From Maribacter orientalis (lineage in GTDB: Bacteria; Bacteroidota; Bacteroidia; Flavobacteriales; Flavobacteriaceae), in contig NZ_FNZN01000008.1 of assembly GCF_900109345.1 (NCBI RefSeq), positions 1-64,000 of the forward strand: a DNA stretch of 64,000 nt, in the 5' to 3' direction. The notes beneath the pieces were generated by a model. The model had not been told where the DNA came from, did no database searches, and saw nothing but the letters and a program-made list of their open reading frames with translations. Within the stretch, counting starts at the first letter, position 1. The number at the start of each line of letters is the position of its first letter. This document shows positions 34,785 to 44,362 of this stretch, piece by piece. Position numbers and translations under genes: made by a program.

Positions 34785-35690
34785 CTAAAAATCAAATGCA
34801 CGACCATCGTCAGCAAGCAAAACGTTAGAAAAAATAGTGGTGGCTTCTTCCTTGAAAAGCTCAATAGATTTATAGCGAGTAGAATAATGCCCTAACACTA
34901 AGGTTTTTACATTTGCAGCTTTAGCTGTTTTAGCAGCTTGTAATGCAGTAGAATGTTTTGTTTTCGTAGCCAATTCTGATTCTGATTCTAAAAAAGTAGA
35001 TTCATGATAAAGAACATCTACTCCTTTTAATTGTTCTGATAAATTGGTGTCATATACCGTATCACTACAAAATGCATATGATTTTGGTTTAGGAGGATCA
35101 AAAGTCAATTCTTTGTTCCGTATCGTTTCACCGTTATCTAAAGTAATATCCTTTCCATTTTTAATATTCTGATAATAGGCTTTATCAATTCCGTAGTTCT
35201 GAGCAGCATCAATATTCAGTTTTCTTTTACCCTCTTTCTCCTTGAACAAAAAACCATTTGTATAAATTCGATGATTTAAAGGAATAGTAGTTACAGAAAT
35301 TTTTTTGTCCTCAAATACTAGTTCTGGTTCTTTACTTATTAGTTCATGAAATAATAAAGGATAATTGGTCCAAGAATCTCCTAATTTCAAAAGAAGGGTT
35401 ATCACTTCTTTAATTCCTTTTGGCCCGTAAACATGTAATTCTTTTTCCCGCCCTAACAAGCGCATGGTTGATATTAACCCTGGTAGTCCGAAAAAATGAT
35501 CTCCGTGAAGGTGGGAAATAAAAATATAATTTATTCTTGAAAATTTTACTTTACGCCTTCGCAACTCTACTTGAGTACCTTCACCACAATCGATAAGAAT
35601 AATATGATTATTAATTTCTAATACTTGGGCCGTTGGGTTAGTTAAGGTTCTTGGAGTTGCCGCGTAACAGCCTAGTATGGTAAGGCGCAT
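34785..35690 (-). CDS. rnz: Ribonuclease Z
   Basis: A 301-residue metallo-beta-lactamase-fold endonuclease that removes 3' trailers from tRNA precursors. The zinc motif is ISHLHGDHFFGLPG near residue 60, with NPTAQVLEINNHIILIDCGEGTQ before it, YAFCSDT as the Asp ligand, LYHESTF and LGHYSTRY as further ligands. The exosite arm between about 150 and 205 is lysine-rich. It is preceded by a small STAS-like gene 46 bases upstream, an arrangement I know from other Flavobacteriia. Confidence 0.94.
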   Translation of the reverse strand: MRLTILGCYAATPRTLTNPTAQVLEINNHIILIDCGEGTQVELRRRKVKFSRINYIFISHLHGDHFFGLPGLISTMRLLGREKELHVYGPKGIKEVITLLLKLGDSWTNYPLLFHELISKEPELVFEDKKISVTTIPLNHRIYTNGFLFKEKEGKRKLNIDAAQNYGIDKAYYQNIKNGKDITLDNGETIRNKELTFDPPKPKSYAFCSDTVYDTNLSEQLKGVDVLYHESTFLESESELATKTKHSTALQAAKTAKAANVKTLVLGHYSTRYKSIELFKEEATTIFSNVLLADDGRAFDF

Positions 35691-35736
35691 AAATCAGTAT
35701 GATAATAAATTCTATTAAATATTTAAGCTAGTTATA

Positions 35737-36069
35737 TTACAATCCTAAATCACGTTCTATTTCTTCCATTTCAACAATATCTCTTGCTTCTTGTATAGAA
35801 GGAACTATATTAATTTCATCTGGAACATCGTCATATGAAACTTTGTCGGAAACTATAACAAATGATTTCCCGTTTTTTTTATGCCTTTTAGCTAATTCTA
35901 AGAACGAAATAACATTATATGGAGACAGTTTTGAAAAGCCTAATAAATCTAAGACCAAATTATCATTCTTCAATTTAGCATACTCCTTTTCTAAATTTTC
36001 CAAAAACAATTCAATAGAAATTTTCTCCTGAGAGATTACAATCAACGATTCTTCTGTATTAAAAATCAT
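35737..36069 (-). CDS. Small STAS-like protein linked to rnz
   Basis: A 110-residue protein whose alternating strand and helix pattern (LVLDLLGFSKLSPYNVISFL, KSFVIVSD, INIVPSIQEARDIVEMEEI) resembles a STAS/anti-anti-sigma fold. The Ser after LGF-S-K sits where the phosphorylatable Ser of SpoIIAA-like proteins would be near, but the match is not exact. It starts 1 base after pyrB ends (both minus) and lies before rnz, so it is probably in the pyrR-pyrB-rnz transcript. No function is established; genomes sometimes mislabel it as ribonuclease Z. Confidence 0.7.
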   Translation of the reverse strand: MIFNTEESLIVISQEKISIELFLENLEKEYAKLKNDNLVLDLLGFSKLSPYNVISFLELAKRHKKNGKSFVIVSDKVSYDDVPDEINIVPSIQEARDIVEMEEIERDLGL

Positions 36070-36070
36070 A

Positions 36071-36997
36071 TCACTTTATTTTAGATGCCAATAAATATAT
36101 AACCGCCATTCGAATGGCCACACCATTTTCAACTTGATTCAAAATTATGGATTGTTTTGAATCTGCAACATCACTAGTAATTTCCACACCCCTATTAATT
36201 GGGCCTGGGTGCATAATTACAATTTCTTTATCTAGACTATCCAGCAATTTTTTGTTTACTCCAAACTGTTGAGTATACTCTCGTGTTGTTGGAAAATAGC
36301 TGATATCGAGCCTCTCGTTCTGTATGCGTAACATATTAGCTACGTCGCACCACTCCAGGGCTTTTCTTAAATTAGTTTCTACACCTACACCTAAAGAATC
36401 TATATACTTCGGCAATAGGGTTTTAGGACCACACACTTTAACATTTGCTCCTTGTAACTTCAAGGCGAAAATATTTGAAAGTGCAACTCTAGAATGAAGA
36501 ATATCACCCACGATAACTACATTTTTACCAGCAACATCTCCTAATTTTTCTCGAATTGAATATGAATCCAATAAGGCTTGAGTTGGATGCTCATGTGCAC
36601 CATCACCAGCATTTACAATGGAAGCTTTAACATGTTTTGATAGAAATATACCGGCTCCAGGATTGGGATGTCGCATTACTACCATATCTACTTTCATAGA
36701 TAGAATATTGTTAACGGTATCAATTAGTGTTTCCCCTTTCGTTACCGAAGATTGACTTGCAGAAAAATTTAGCACATCTGCTGACAATCTCTTCTCAGCA
36801 AGTTCAAATGATAACTTTGTTCTAGTACTATTCTCAAAAAAAATGTTAGCTATAGTAATATCGCGAAGTGAAGGAACCTTTTTAATTGACCGATTAATAA
36901 CTTCTTTAAAATGATCGGCTGTCTCAAAAATAAGTTGAATATCAGCTTCCTTTAGATATTTGATTCCTAGTAAGTGTTTGACACTCAGTTCGCTCAT
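36071..36997 (-). CDS. pyrB: Aspartate carbamoyltransferase catalytic subunit
   Basis: A 308-residue enzyme of pyrimidine synthesis that joins carbamoyl phosphate and aspartate. The carbamoyl phosphate motif is FFENSTRTKLSFELAEKRL near residue 54, followed by SSVTKGETLIDT, MRHPNPGAG, AGDGAHEHPTQALLD and VVIVGDILHSRVALSN. MHPGPINRGVEI near residue 267 is the aspartate-side loop. The length is normal. A regulatory subunit gene pyrI is not adjacent, which fits the PyrR-associated type. It follows pyrR after 4 bases. Confidence 0.96.
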   Translation of the reverse strand: MSELSVKHLLGIKYLKEADIQLIFETADHFKEVINRSIKKVPSLRDITIANIFFENSTRTKLSFELAEKRLSADVLNFSASQSSVTKGETLIDTVNNILSMKVDMVVMRHPNPGAGIFLSKHVKASIVNAGDGAHEHPTQALLDSYSIREKLGDVAGKNVVIVGDILHSRVALSNIFALKLQGANVKVCGPKTLLPKYIDSLGVGVETNLRKALEWCDVANMLRIQNERLDISYFPTTREYTQQFGVNKKLLDSLDKEIVIMHPGPINRGVEITSDVADSKQSIILNQVENGVAIRMAVIYLLASKIK

Positions 36998-37001
36998 TTT
37001 C

Positions 37002-37541
37002 TTATCTATTTACTAAATATATGATATCTTCTCCATCATTTTCTTTCCACATTACCTTTACCTTTTCGTCATTAATAGCATCTACCTGGCGACCTCTATA
37101 GTTGGGCTGAATAGGTAAATGTCTACTAAACCTTCGGTCAATTAAGCATAATAACTCAACATCTTTAGGTCTACCAAATGACTGCAGAGCAGTTAAAGCA
37201 GCATTAATACTTCTACCAGTATAAAGTACATCGTCAATTAGTACTACATTTTTATCCTCAACCAAAAAATCTATATTGGTTTTGGTCGCTTCAAGAGTTT
37301 TATCCCCTCTTCTAAAATCATCGCGATAAAAGGTAATATCTAAAAAACCTAAGTCGATATGTTTTACCTTATACTCTTCCTTTAAAATCTTCGTTAACCG
37401 CTCTGCCAAAAATTTACCTCTAGGTTGAATACCTATAAGTACTGTGTTTTCAAATGTTAAATGGTTTTCAAGAAGCTGACAAGCCAATCGATGCAGGATA
37501 ATATTGATTTCTTTTGAAGAGAGTAAAACTTTTTGACTCAT
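37002..37541 (-). CDS. pyrR: PyrR: bifunctional pyrimidine regulator / uracil phosphoribosyltransferase
   Basis: A 179-residue phosphoribosyltransferase-fold protein. The PRPP loop is KNVVLIDDVLYTGRSINAAL near residue 96, and LIGIQPRGKFLAERL and LIDRRFSRHLPIQPNYRG are PyrR signatures. In Firmicutes PyrR binds pyr mRNA leaders and controls attenuation. Here it heads pyrR-pyrB with a very short leader (about 20 bases) after a good promoter match, so no attenuation structure fits upstream. It may act mainly as uracil phosphoribosyltransferase or regulate differently. Confidence 0.93.
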   Translation of the reverse strand: MSQKVLLSSKEINIILHRLACQLLENHLTFENTVLIGIQPRGKFLAERLTKILKEEYKVKHIDLGFLDITFYRDDFRRGDKTLEATKTNIDFLVEDKNVVLIDDVLYTGRSINAALTALQSFGRPKDVELLCLIDRRFSRHLPIQPNYRGRQVDAINDEKVKVMWKENDGEDIIYLVNR

Positions 37542-37567
37542 AATAGGTATCCGTGCATTTAGCTAAA

Positions 37568-37597
37568 CAAAAATAGATAATTCTATTTGAAAATCAA
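37568..37597 (-). promoter_or_regulatory. Candidate promoter of pyrR-pyrB
   Basis: On the minus strand TTG (37597-37595), 19 bases, then TATTTTTG (37575-37568): a full match to the Bacteroidota promoter pattern. The leader before the ATG at 37541 would be about 20 bases. Confidence 0.65.
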
Positions 37598-37771
37598 TTA
37601 TAGAATTATGGCATTAAAGAAAGTGCTAGCAAAAAAAATAATTAAAGCAAAATCAGCATAGAATCAAGAATATTTATGTTCTAAATTTTATTAAAAGAAA
37701 AAAACTATATGTTTTAAATATAATCACCTTCTCTTGATTGTCAATAAAAAATGGATGGAATGATAAAAATT

Positions 37772-37805
37772 TAAAAAAAAAGCCCGGATTTGTATCCGGG
37801 CTTTT
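37772..37805 (-). terminator. Intrinsic terminator after rpsA
   Basis: AGCCCGGAT (37781-37789) pairs with ATCCGGGCT (37794-37802) around a 4-base loop. On the minus strand it is followed by nine Ts, as expected for termination 35 bases after the rpsA stop codon. Confidence 0.9.
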
Positions 37806-37840
37806 ACTTATAATCCTTTTTCAGGATTTATATTATGAAA

Positions 37841-39685
37841 TTACTTCTTCTTTTTAGAATCAGCAGCTTCCATTTTATCCTTCAACGCTTGTAAAGCATC
37901 GTTAGCATCACCTAAAGTAGGCTTAGCCTCATCTGCGCTAGCCGCTTGTCTTTTGACAGCTGCTTTCACATTACGTTGCTCTTCTTCACGGAAAATAGCA
38001 GTATGACTAGCTACTACACGTTTGAAGTCTTTATTGAACTCAATAATCTTGAATTCTGCTTCATCGCCTTTACCTAGTTTTTTACCATCTTCTTTTTCTA
38101 AGTGACGTTGTGGTATAAATGCAGTAATATCCTCGTTAAATTCAATTGTTGCACCTTTATCAACGACATCAGATATTGTTGCTTTATGAACAGTACCTAA
38201 CGCAAACTCAGTTTCGTATTTATCCCAAGGGTTTTCAGTAGTCTGTTTATGACCTAAGCTCAACTTACGACCATCAACATCTAATTCTAACACCTCAACC
38301 TCTAAAGTATCACCTACATTAGTAAATTCAGATGGATGTTTGATTTTCTTAGTCCATGAAAGATCAGAGATATAAATTAAACCGTCAATACCTTCTTCTA
38401 GTTCAACGAAAACACCAAAGTTTGTAAAGTTTCTTACGATACCTTTATGTTTAGAACCTACAGGGTATTTAGTGGTAATATCAGTCCAAGGATCTGGAGT
38501 CAATTGCTTGATACCAAGAGACATTTTACGATCTTCACGATCCAATGTCAATACAATAGCTTCAACCTCATCACCTACTTTTACGAAATCCTGAGCGGAA
38601 CGTAAATGTGTAGACCATGACATTTCAGATACGTGAATAAGACCTTCAACACCTTCAACAACTTCGATAAATGCACCGTAATCAGCTATAACGACTACTT
38701 TACCTTTTACTTTGTCTCCAATTTTAATCTCATCACTTAAAGCTTCCCAAGGATGCTTCTCTAATTGCTTAAGACCTAATTGAATTCTAGATTTGTTTTC
38801 ATCAAAATCAAGAATTACAACATTTAATTTTTGATCTAGCTCAACAACCTCGTTCGGGTGATTGATTCTACTCCAAGAAAGGTCAGTAATGTGAACTAAA
38901 CCATCAACACCACCAAGATCAATAAAGACACCGTAAGAAGTAATGTTTTTAACAACACCTTCTAATACTTGTCCTTTTTCAAGTTGGCTTATGATTTCTT
39001 TTTTCTGCTCTTCAATATCCGCTTCAATAAGCGCTTTATGAGAAACAACAACGTTTTTAAATTCGTGGTTGATTTTCACAACTTTGAATTCCATTGTTTT
39101 GTTTACATACTGATCGTAATCACGAATAGGCTTTACATCGATTTGTGAACCTGGTAAGAATGCCTCAATTCCAAAAACATCAACGATCATACCACCTTTA
39201 GTTCTGCATTTAACAAAACCACTAACGATTTCTTCTTTGTCATGAGCCGCGTTAACACGATCCCAAGCCATAATAGTTCTTGCTTTTCTGTGAGACAATA
39301 CTAATTGACCACTTTTATCCTCACGGATATCAATCAAGACCTCTACCTTGTCACCAACTTTTAAACCTGGGTTATAACGAAATTCGTTTAACGAAATAAC
39401 ACCTTCAGATTTTGCGTTGATATCAATAATAGCTTCTCTATCTGTAATATAAACTACCTTTCCCTCAACCACTTCTGCATCTGCAGTGTCAACGAAATTT
39501 TCAGCCACTAATTTTTCAAATTCTTTCAATTTAGAATCATCAACACGCTCAATTCCTTGTTCGTATTTTTCCCAATTGAAATTCTCTAAAAATTCTTGTG
39601 GATCTTGCTGTGGAGTTTGTACAGCAGCTTGTTGTGTTGCTTCCGTAGTTTCAGCTACCTCTGCGTTTGTTTTTTCTTCAGCCAT
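37841..39685 (-). CDS. rpsA: 30S ribosomal protein S1
   Basis: A 614-residue protein built of six S1 RNA-binding domains that helps the 30S subunit bind mRNA. An acidic, Glu/Gln/Thr-rich leader (1-60) precedes the domains. Repeats 3-5 are clearest, each with a G-x-V/I-x-x-x-x-x-x-G-A/V-F-I/V-x-x pattern (for example GVVKNITSYGVFIDLGGVDG, GKVVVIADYGAFIEVVEGVE, GIVRNFTNFGVFVELEEGID) and ending in LSxGHK or LGIKQL. The C-terminus is Lys-rich. It is slightly longer than the E. coli protein (557) because of terminal extensions. A good promoter lies about 115 bases upstream, leaving room for a leader-based control element. Confidence 0.96.
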   Translation of the reverse strand: MAEEKTNAEVAETTEATQQAAVQTPQQDPQEFLENFNWEKYEQGIERVDDSKLKEFEKLVAENFVDTADAEVVEGKVVYITDREAIIDINAKSEGVISLNEFRYNPGLKVGDKVEVLIDIREDKSGQLVLSHRKARTIMAWDRVNAAHDKEEIVSGFVKCRTKGGMIVDVFGIEAFLPGSQIDVKPIRDYDQYVNKTMEFKVVKINHEFKNVVVSHKALIEADIEEQKKEIISQLEKGQVLEGVVKNITSYGVFIDLGGVDGLVHITDLSWSRINHPNEVVELDQKLNVVILDFDENKSRIQLGLKQLEKHPWEALSDEIKIGDKVKGKVVVIADYGAFIEVVEGVEGLIHVSEMSWSTHLRSAQDFVKVGDEVEAIVLTLDREDRKMSLGIKQLTPDPWTDITTKYPVGSKHKGIVRNFTNFGVFVELEEGIDGLIYISDLSWTKKIKHPSEFTNVGDTLEVEVLELDVDGRKLSLGHKQTTENPWDKYETEFALGTVHKATISDVVDKGATIEFNEDITAFIPQRHLEKEDGKKLGKGDEAEFKIIEFNKDFKRVVASHTAIFREEEQRNVKAAVKRQAASADEAKPTLGDANDALQALKDKMEAADSKKKK

Positions 39686-39803
39686 TTGCTGATTATTAAT
39701 TTGTATTCCATAACCTTATCAAGACTTAGGCAACGACTATGAAAGTAGTTATATTGATTTTTTTTATTCCTTTTTCTCTTGACTTCCTTGCAAAAAAGGT
39801 GTG

Positions 39804-39834
39804 CAAAAATAATCATTTTATTTAAAATAGACAA
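39804..39834 (-). promoter_or_regulatory. Candidate promoter of rpsA
   Basis: On the minus strand TTG (39834-39832), 20 bases, then TATTTTTG (39811-39804). The predicted leader before the ATG at 39685 is about 110 bases, long for this window. I did not find a recognisable structure in it. Confidence 0.6.
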
Positions 39835-39944
39835 GACAACCTCTTATGTTTCATTCATTAATCGATTATGGAACGATTTTAAAAAAAAATATTATAAATA
39901 TGCGTATATTGGAAACATTAAATTAACCATTAAAAAGTAGAATT

Positions 39945-40325
39945 ATGAGTGTTAAAGCGAAGTACCAAGGTGTTTTAGATCTTGGTGAGCAATTAGGTAT
40001 TAAGGACGGTAATGTAACCGTTGAAGGCGATGTTCTAAAAGTAAAAGGACAAGCAAAAACTCCTTATGAAAAAGACCTGATTTGGGATAAAATTAAGCAA
40101 CTCGGTGGAGAAAGTCCAACTGATATAAAAGCAAATATTACAGTTGAAGATGATTCAGTATATCACAGACATGTAGTACAAAGTGGTGAGTCTTTAAGTA
40201 AAATAGCAAAACACTATTATGGTGACGCTATGAAATATAAAGCAATTTTTGAGGCCAATACTAATATTTTGAAAAACCCGGATGTAATTCATCCTGATCA
40301 AGTTTTGGTCATACCGAACAAATAG
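39945..40325 (+). CDS. BON-LysM protein (YgaU/Kbp-like)
   Basis: A 126-residue protein without signal peptide. A BON domain covers about 20-65 (GNVTVEGDVLKVKGQAKTPY) and a LysM domain about 74-125 (HVVQSGESLSKIAKHYYG ... NPDVIHPDQVLVIP). The same two-domain layout occurs in E. coli Kbp (YgaU), a cytoplasmic potassium-binding protein, and is of similar length (149). It stands alone between divergent rpsA and convergent cmk, with a shared terminator after it. A potassium-sensing role is extrapolated from Kbp. Confidence 0.85.
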   Translation: MSVKAKYQGVLDLGEQLGIKDGNVTVEGDVLKVKGQAKTPYEKDLIWDKIKQLGGESPTDIKANITVEDDSVYHRHVVQSGESLSKIAKHYYGDAMKYKAIFEANTNILKNPDVIHPDQVLVIPNK

Positions 40326-40340
40326 AAATTATATTGAAGT

Positions 40341-40373
40341 AAAAAGGGGTTAGCAATGCTAACCCCTTTTTTT
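40341..40373. terminator. Bidirectional terminator between the BON-LysM gene and cmk
   Basis: GGGGTTAGC (40346-40354) pairs with GCTAACCCC (40358-40366), extended by A and T runs on either side. It can serve the plus-strand BON-LysM gene and the minus-strand cmk, whose stop codon is at 40378. Confidence 0.9.
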
Positions 40374-40377
40374 ATAC

Positions 40378-41067
40378 TTACTTATTTATAATGCGAAGCG
40401 CATGCTCATAAATTCTTTGAAACTGATCTTCTAAGCCCAAATCGCTATTATCGAATTCAATAGCATCTTCTGCCTTTTTTAAAGGTGAAATTACTCGATT
40501 ACTATCAATATAATCTCGCTTTTGAACATTCTCTAAAATATCATCATATTTCACGTCTTCTCCTCTATCTAACAATTCTTTATAACGCCTAACCGCTCTT
40601 TTCTCTGGAGAAGCTGTCATAAAAATTTTGAGCTCAGCATCAGGAAATACAACGGTACCAATATCTCTACCATCCATAACCACAGCCTTATCAGCTCCCA
40701 TTATCTGTTGCATGGCCACCAGCTTTTTCCGAACTAATTCTAGCTCTGCAATCTGACTTACATTCTTTGAAACGGGCATTGTTCTAATTTCCTTCTCAAC
40801 ATTTTCTCCATTCAAATACATTTCAGCATATCCTAAATCAGCATTAAAAACAAATTTCAAATCAATAGTATCCAAAGACTCAAATAAAGGATTCTTATCA
40901 ATTTTGCCATTCCTAATAAAACCTACTCTCATAGCATATAAGGTTACTGCACGGTACATAGCACCTGTGTCTACATATATATAATGTAACTTTTGCGCCA
41001 ATTGCTTGGCCAAAGTACTCTTACCTGTGGAAGAATATCCATCAATAGCTATGGTGATCTTTTTCAT
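40378..41067 (-). CDS. cmk: Cytidylate kinase
   Basis: A 229-residue P-loop kinase that phosphorylates CMP and dCMP. The P-loop is IDGYSSTGKSTLAKQLA near residue 7, followed by VDTGAMYRAVTLYA, and VMDGRDIGTVVFPDAELKIFMTA with the CMP-binding residues. The usual P-loop Gly-Pro (DGPSGSGKS) is replaced by Gly-Tyr-Ser, common in Bacteroidota. It lies 28 bases after lon on the same strand and ends at a shared terminator. Confidence 0.95.
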   Translation of the reverse strand: MKKITIAIDGYSSTGKSTLAKQLAQKLHYIYVDTGAMYRAVTLYAMRVGFIRNGKIDKNPLFESLDTIDLKFVFNADLGYAEMYLNGENVEKEIRTMPVSKNVSQIAELELVRKKLVAMQQIMGADKAVVMDGRDIGTVVFPDAELKIFMTASPEKRAVRRYKELLDRGEDVKYDDILENVQKRDYIDSNRVISPLKKAEDAIEFDNSDLGLEDQFQRIYEHALRIINK

Positions 41068-41095
41068 TATTCCAAAAGTATAAATAAAAGGATGG

Positions 41096-43546
41096 CTAAA
41101 GCTCTTTTGCGTTTTTTACTTTTTCGTCCGTTAGCGCAATATCAATTACTTCAGACATTTCTTTTACGTAATGAAATGTCAATCCTTTTAAATAAGATTC
41201 TTTTATTTCTTTAATATCTCGTTCATTATCTGCACATAGAATGATTTCTTTTATACGTGCTCTTTTAGCTGCAAGAATCTTCTCTTTAATTCCACCCACA
41301 GGTAATACTTTTCCTCGCAAAGTAATTTCACCTGTCATGGCCAAACTCTTCTTGATTCGCTTTTGGGTGAACAATGATACTAATGATGTCAACATTGTAA
41401 TTCCTGCACTTGGGCCATCTTTGGGTGTTGCACCTTCAGGAACATGAATATGTACATTGTACTTTTCAAAGATTTCTGGATCAATACCAAACCTATCTGC
41501 ATTCGATTTAATATACTCCATCGCAATAGTTGCAGACTCCTTCATTACCTTACCAAGATTACCAGTAATAGTCATTGCCCCTTTACCTTTTGAAAGTATA
41601 GACTCTATAAATAGAATATCCCCGCCAACACTTGTCCATGCTAAACCAGTAACAACACCTGCAACTTCATTATTCTCATATTTATCACGCTCCATTTTGG
41701 GTGCACCTAATACTTTTATAATATCTTCATTACTAACTTTAATGTCGTATTCTTCTTCAATTGCAATAGATTTCGCCGCATAGCGAACCATTTTAGCAAT
41801 TTGCTTCTCTAAAGAACGTACTCCAGATTCTCGAGTATATCCTTCAACTATTCTCTCTAACTGGGGTTTTCCGATTTTCAAATGGCTTGCGTTTAAACCG
41901 TGTTCTGTCAATTGTTTTGGCAACAAGTGTTTTTTGGCTATTTCTACCTTTTCCTCAATGGTATAACCACTAACATGTATGATTTCCATACGGTCCCTTA
42001 GCGCAGGTTGAATATCACCCAGATTATTGGCAGTTGCGACAAACATAACCTTGGATAAGTCATATCCCATTTCCAAAAAGTTATCATGAAAATCGCTGTT
42101 CTGTTCTGGATCTAAGACCTCCAACATTGCAGATGATGGATCTCCCTGATTACTGTTCGACAATTTGTCTATTTCGTCCAAAATAAAAACTGGATTGGAC
42201 GTACCCGCTTTCTTAAGACTTTGAATAATTCTACCCGGCATGGCACCAATGTAAGTTTTGCGATGCCCTCTAATCTCAGCTTCATCACGAAGCCCGCCAA
42301 GTGACATTCTTACATATTCCCTTCCTAATGCCTCTGCTACAGATTTACCTAATGAAGTTTTACCAACACCCGGTGGACCATACAGACATAAAATTGGCGA
42401 CTTCATGTCTTTCCTTAATTTTAAAACTGCCAAATATTCAATAATACGGCGTTTTACATCTTCAAGCCCATAATGATCACGATCCAAAATACGTTGGGCA
42501 CGTTTCAAATCAAATTTATCTTTGGAGTATTCATTCCATGGCAAATCCAATATCAGATCCAAATAGTTGCGTTGTATGGAATACTCAGCTACTTGCGGAT
42601 TCATACGTTGCATTTTAGACAACTCTTTAGTAAAATGTTCTTTTACCTTTTTTCCCCATTTTTTCTTTTTGGCCCTGATTTTCATCTCCTCCAACTCCTC
42701 ATCATAGGAAACTCCACCCAATTCTTCTTGAATGGTTTTCATCTGCTGGTGTAAAAAATATTCACGTTGTTGTTGATCTAAGTCATTTCTAACTTTCGAC
42801 TGTATATCGTTTTTAAGCTCCAATTTCTGCATCTCAACATTCATATATTTTAATGTTGCCAATGCTCTTTTTTGTAAGCTTCCAATCTCCAATAATTCTT
42901 GTTTAGCCTTTACATCCAAATTCAGATTAGAGGATACAAAATTTATAAGGAAAGAATCGCTTTGAATGTTTTTTATAGCAAATGAAGCTTCACTAGGAAT
43001 ATTCGGATTATCCCTAATTATCTTTAACGCCAATTCCTTTATAGATTCTATTATTGCTATAAACTCCTTATCATTTTTCTTTGGTCTTATTTCTTTAGTT
43101 TCTCTTACAGTAGCCGTTATATAAGGTTTCTTCGTTAAAACTTCAGCAATCTCGAATCGTTTTTTACCTTGAATAATAACTGTAGTATTACCATCTGGCA
43201 TTTGAAGAACACGCAATATTCTCGCAACCGTACCCAAGGTATTTATATCTTGGACATCAGGATTTTCAGTTTCTTCATCCTTCTGTGATACAACGCCTAT
43301 TACTTTAGAACCATTATTAGCATCTTTAATTAATCGGATGCTCTTATCTCTTCCAGCGGTTATAGGTATGACTACCCCTGGAAACAATACTGTATTACGT
43401 AGAGGTAAAATAGGCAATGTCTCTGGTAATGTCTCACCATTCATCTGCTCTTCATCTTCAGGGGTCAATAATGGTATTAACTCAGAATCCTGATCGATCC
43501 CCTGTAAGGACATATTGTCAAAATTTGAAAATTTAGAATCTTTCAT
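41096..43546 (-). CDS. lon: ATP-dependent protease Lon
   Basis: An 816-residue AAA+ serine protease that degrades misfolded and regulatory proteins. The N-terminal substrate domain starts at [17 protein letters not shown] near residue 38. Walker A is GPPGVGKTS at about residue 389, Walker [11 protein letters not shown], and the sensor and arginine motifs follow. The catalytic dyad is Ser713 (in PKDGPSAGI) and Lys756 (in GGIKEK), 43 residues apart as in E. coli. The length is normal. It is divergent from the ECF sigma gene. No heat-shock operator was recognised upstream. Confidence 0.96.
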   Translation of the reverse strand: MKDSKFSNFDNMSLQGIDQDSELIPLLTPEDEEQMNGETLPETLPILPLRNTVLFPGVVIPITAGRDKSIRLIKDANNGSKVIGVVSQKDEETENPDVQDINTLGTVARILRVLQMPDGNTTVIIQGKKRFEIAEVLTKKPYITATVRETKEIRPKKNDKEFIAIIESIKELALKIIRDNPNIPSEASFAIKNIQSDSFLINFVSSNLNLDVKAKQELLEIGSLQKRALATLKYMNVEMQKLELKNDIQSKVRNDLDQQQREYFLHQQMKTIQEELGGVSYDEELEEMKIRAKKKKWGKKVKEHFTKELSKMQRMNPQVAEYSIQRNYLDLILDLPWNEYSKDKFDLKRAQRILDRDHYGLEDVKRRIIEYLAVLKLRKDMKSPILCLYGPPGVGKTSLGKSVAEALGREYVRMSLGGLRDEAEIRGHRKTYIGAMPGRIIQSLKKAGTSNPVFILDEIDKLSNSNQGDPSSAMLEVLDPEQNSDFHDNFLEMGYDLSKVMFVATANNLGDIQPALRDRMEIIHVSGYTIEEKVEIAKKHLLPKQLTEHGLNASHLKIGKPQLERIVEGYTRESGVRSLEKQIAKMVRYAAKSIAIEEEYDIKVSNEDIIKVLGAPKMERDKYENNEVAGVVTGLAWTSVGGDILFIESILSKGKGAMTITGNLGKVMKESATIAMEYIKSNADRFGIDPEIFEKYNVHIHVPEGATPKDGPSAGITMLTSLVSLFTQKRIKKSLAMTGEITLRGKVLPVGGIKEKILAAKRARIKEIILCADNERDIKEIKESYLKGLTFHYVKEMSEVIDIALTDEKVKNAKEL

Positions 43547-43807
43547 ACTTATATATCGGTCATTCTGTCATTAAACCAACAGAATTTTATTTTTATAATT
43601 AATACAATAATGCTGTGAAGCTAATAAATACATGTAAACCACTACTATTTATGCTCCATATTATAAGGACTAATTCAATTCTTGTGCCAACCGAAACAAT
43701 TACTGTTAAAATTATAACCACCAACTTAGATAGAAAACTTCAAGAATTAATTCATGGAACTGTAACAAATAGTAAATTGATACATCATTACATAAACCAA
43801 TCACTTT

Positions 43808-44362
43808 TTGAGCCAACAAAGAGAACATATTGATGAGCTTTTGCAATGTTGCATGGCCGGTAAACAAAGTGCACAGCTAGAAGTGTACAATAGGTATTAC
43901 AAGGCCATGTTCAATACAGCATTAAGAATCGTAAAAGACACTGCCCAAGCAGAAGACATTATGCAAGAATCGTTTTTAAGCGCTTTTACAAAACTGCATA
44001 CGTTTAAAGGGGAAGTAACTTTTGGATCTTGGCTGAAACGCATTGTAATCAATAACAGCATTCATCAATACAGAAAGCAACAAAAAAAGAATGAAGTTGC
44101 TTTAGATGATGTATTGTACAAGGTCGAAGATAATGACGGAATTGCATCTGACCATGTGTTTACAGAACTAAAGGCTCAAAAAGTGATGGAAACCATGAAA
44201 GATTTGAAAGACAATTACAGAATTTCTTTGACCTTACATTTAATAGAAGGGTTTGATTATGAAGAAATAAGTGAAATAATGAATATAAGCTACGCAAATT
44301 GTAGAACTACAGTTTCACGAGCAAAAGAAAGTCTTAGAAAAAAATTAATACTCGCAGTCTAA
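43808..44362 (+). CDS. ECF-type RNA polymerase sigma factor
   Basis: A 184-residue sigma-70 family factor of the extracytoplasmic function group. Region 2 is EVYNRYYKAMFNTALRIVKD through AEDIMQESFLSAFTKLHTF, and region 4 is MKDLKDNYRISLTLHLIEGF to ISYANCRTTVSRAKESLRKK with its helix-turn-helix. The start is TTG at 43808; the first in-frame ATG (43853) would cut into region 2's leading helix. Its stop overlaps the next ATG (TAATG). The following genes encode a single-pass membrane protein and two secreted repeat proteins, so it probably controls or responds to an envelope function. Confidence 0.9.
   Translation: MSQQREHIDELLQCCMAGKQSAQLEVYNRYYKAMFNTALRIVKDTAQAEDIMQESFLSAFTKLHTFKGEVTFGSWLKRIVINNSIHQYRKQQKKNEVALDDVLYKVEDNDGIASDHVFTELKAQKVMETMKDLKDNYRISLTLHLIEGFDYEEISEIMNISYANCRTTVSRAKESLRKKLILAV

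Noticed and set aside
43615..43833. A 72-codon plus frame before the ECF sigma gene
   Set aside because: It runs into the sigma gene in a different frame and has no recognisable motif; the sigma frame with its TTG start is better supported.
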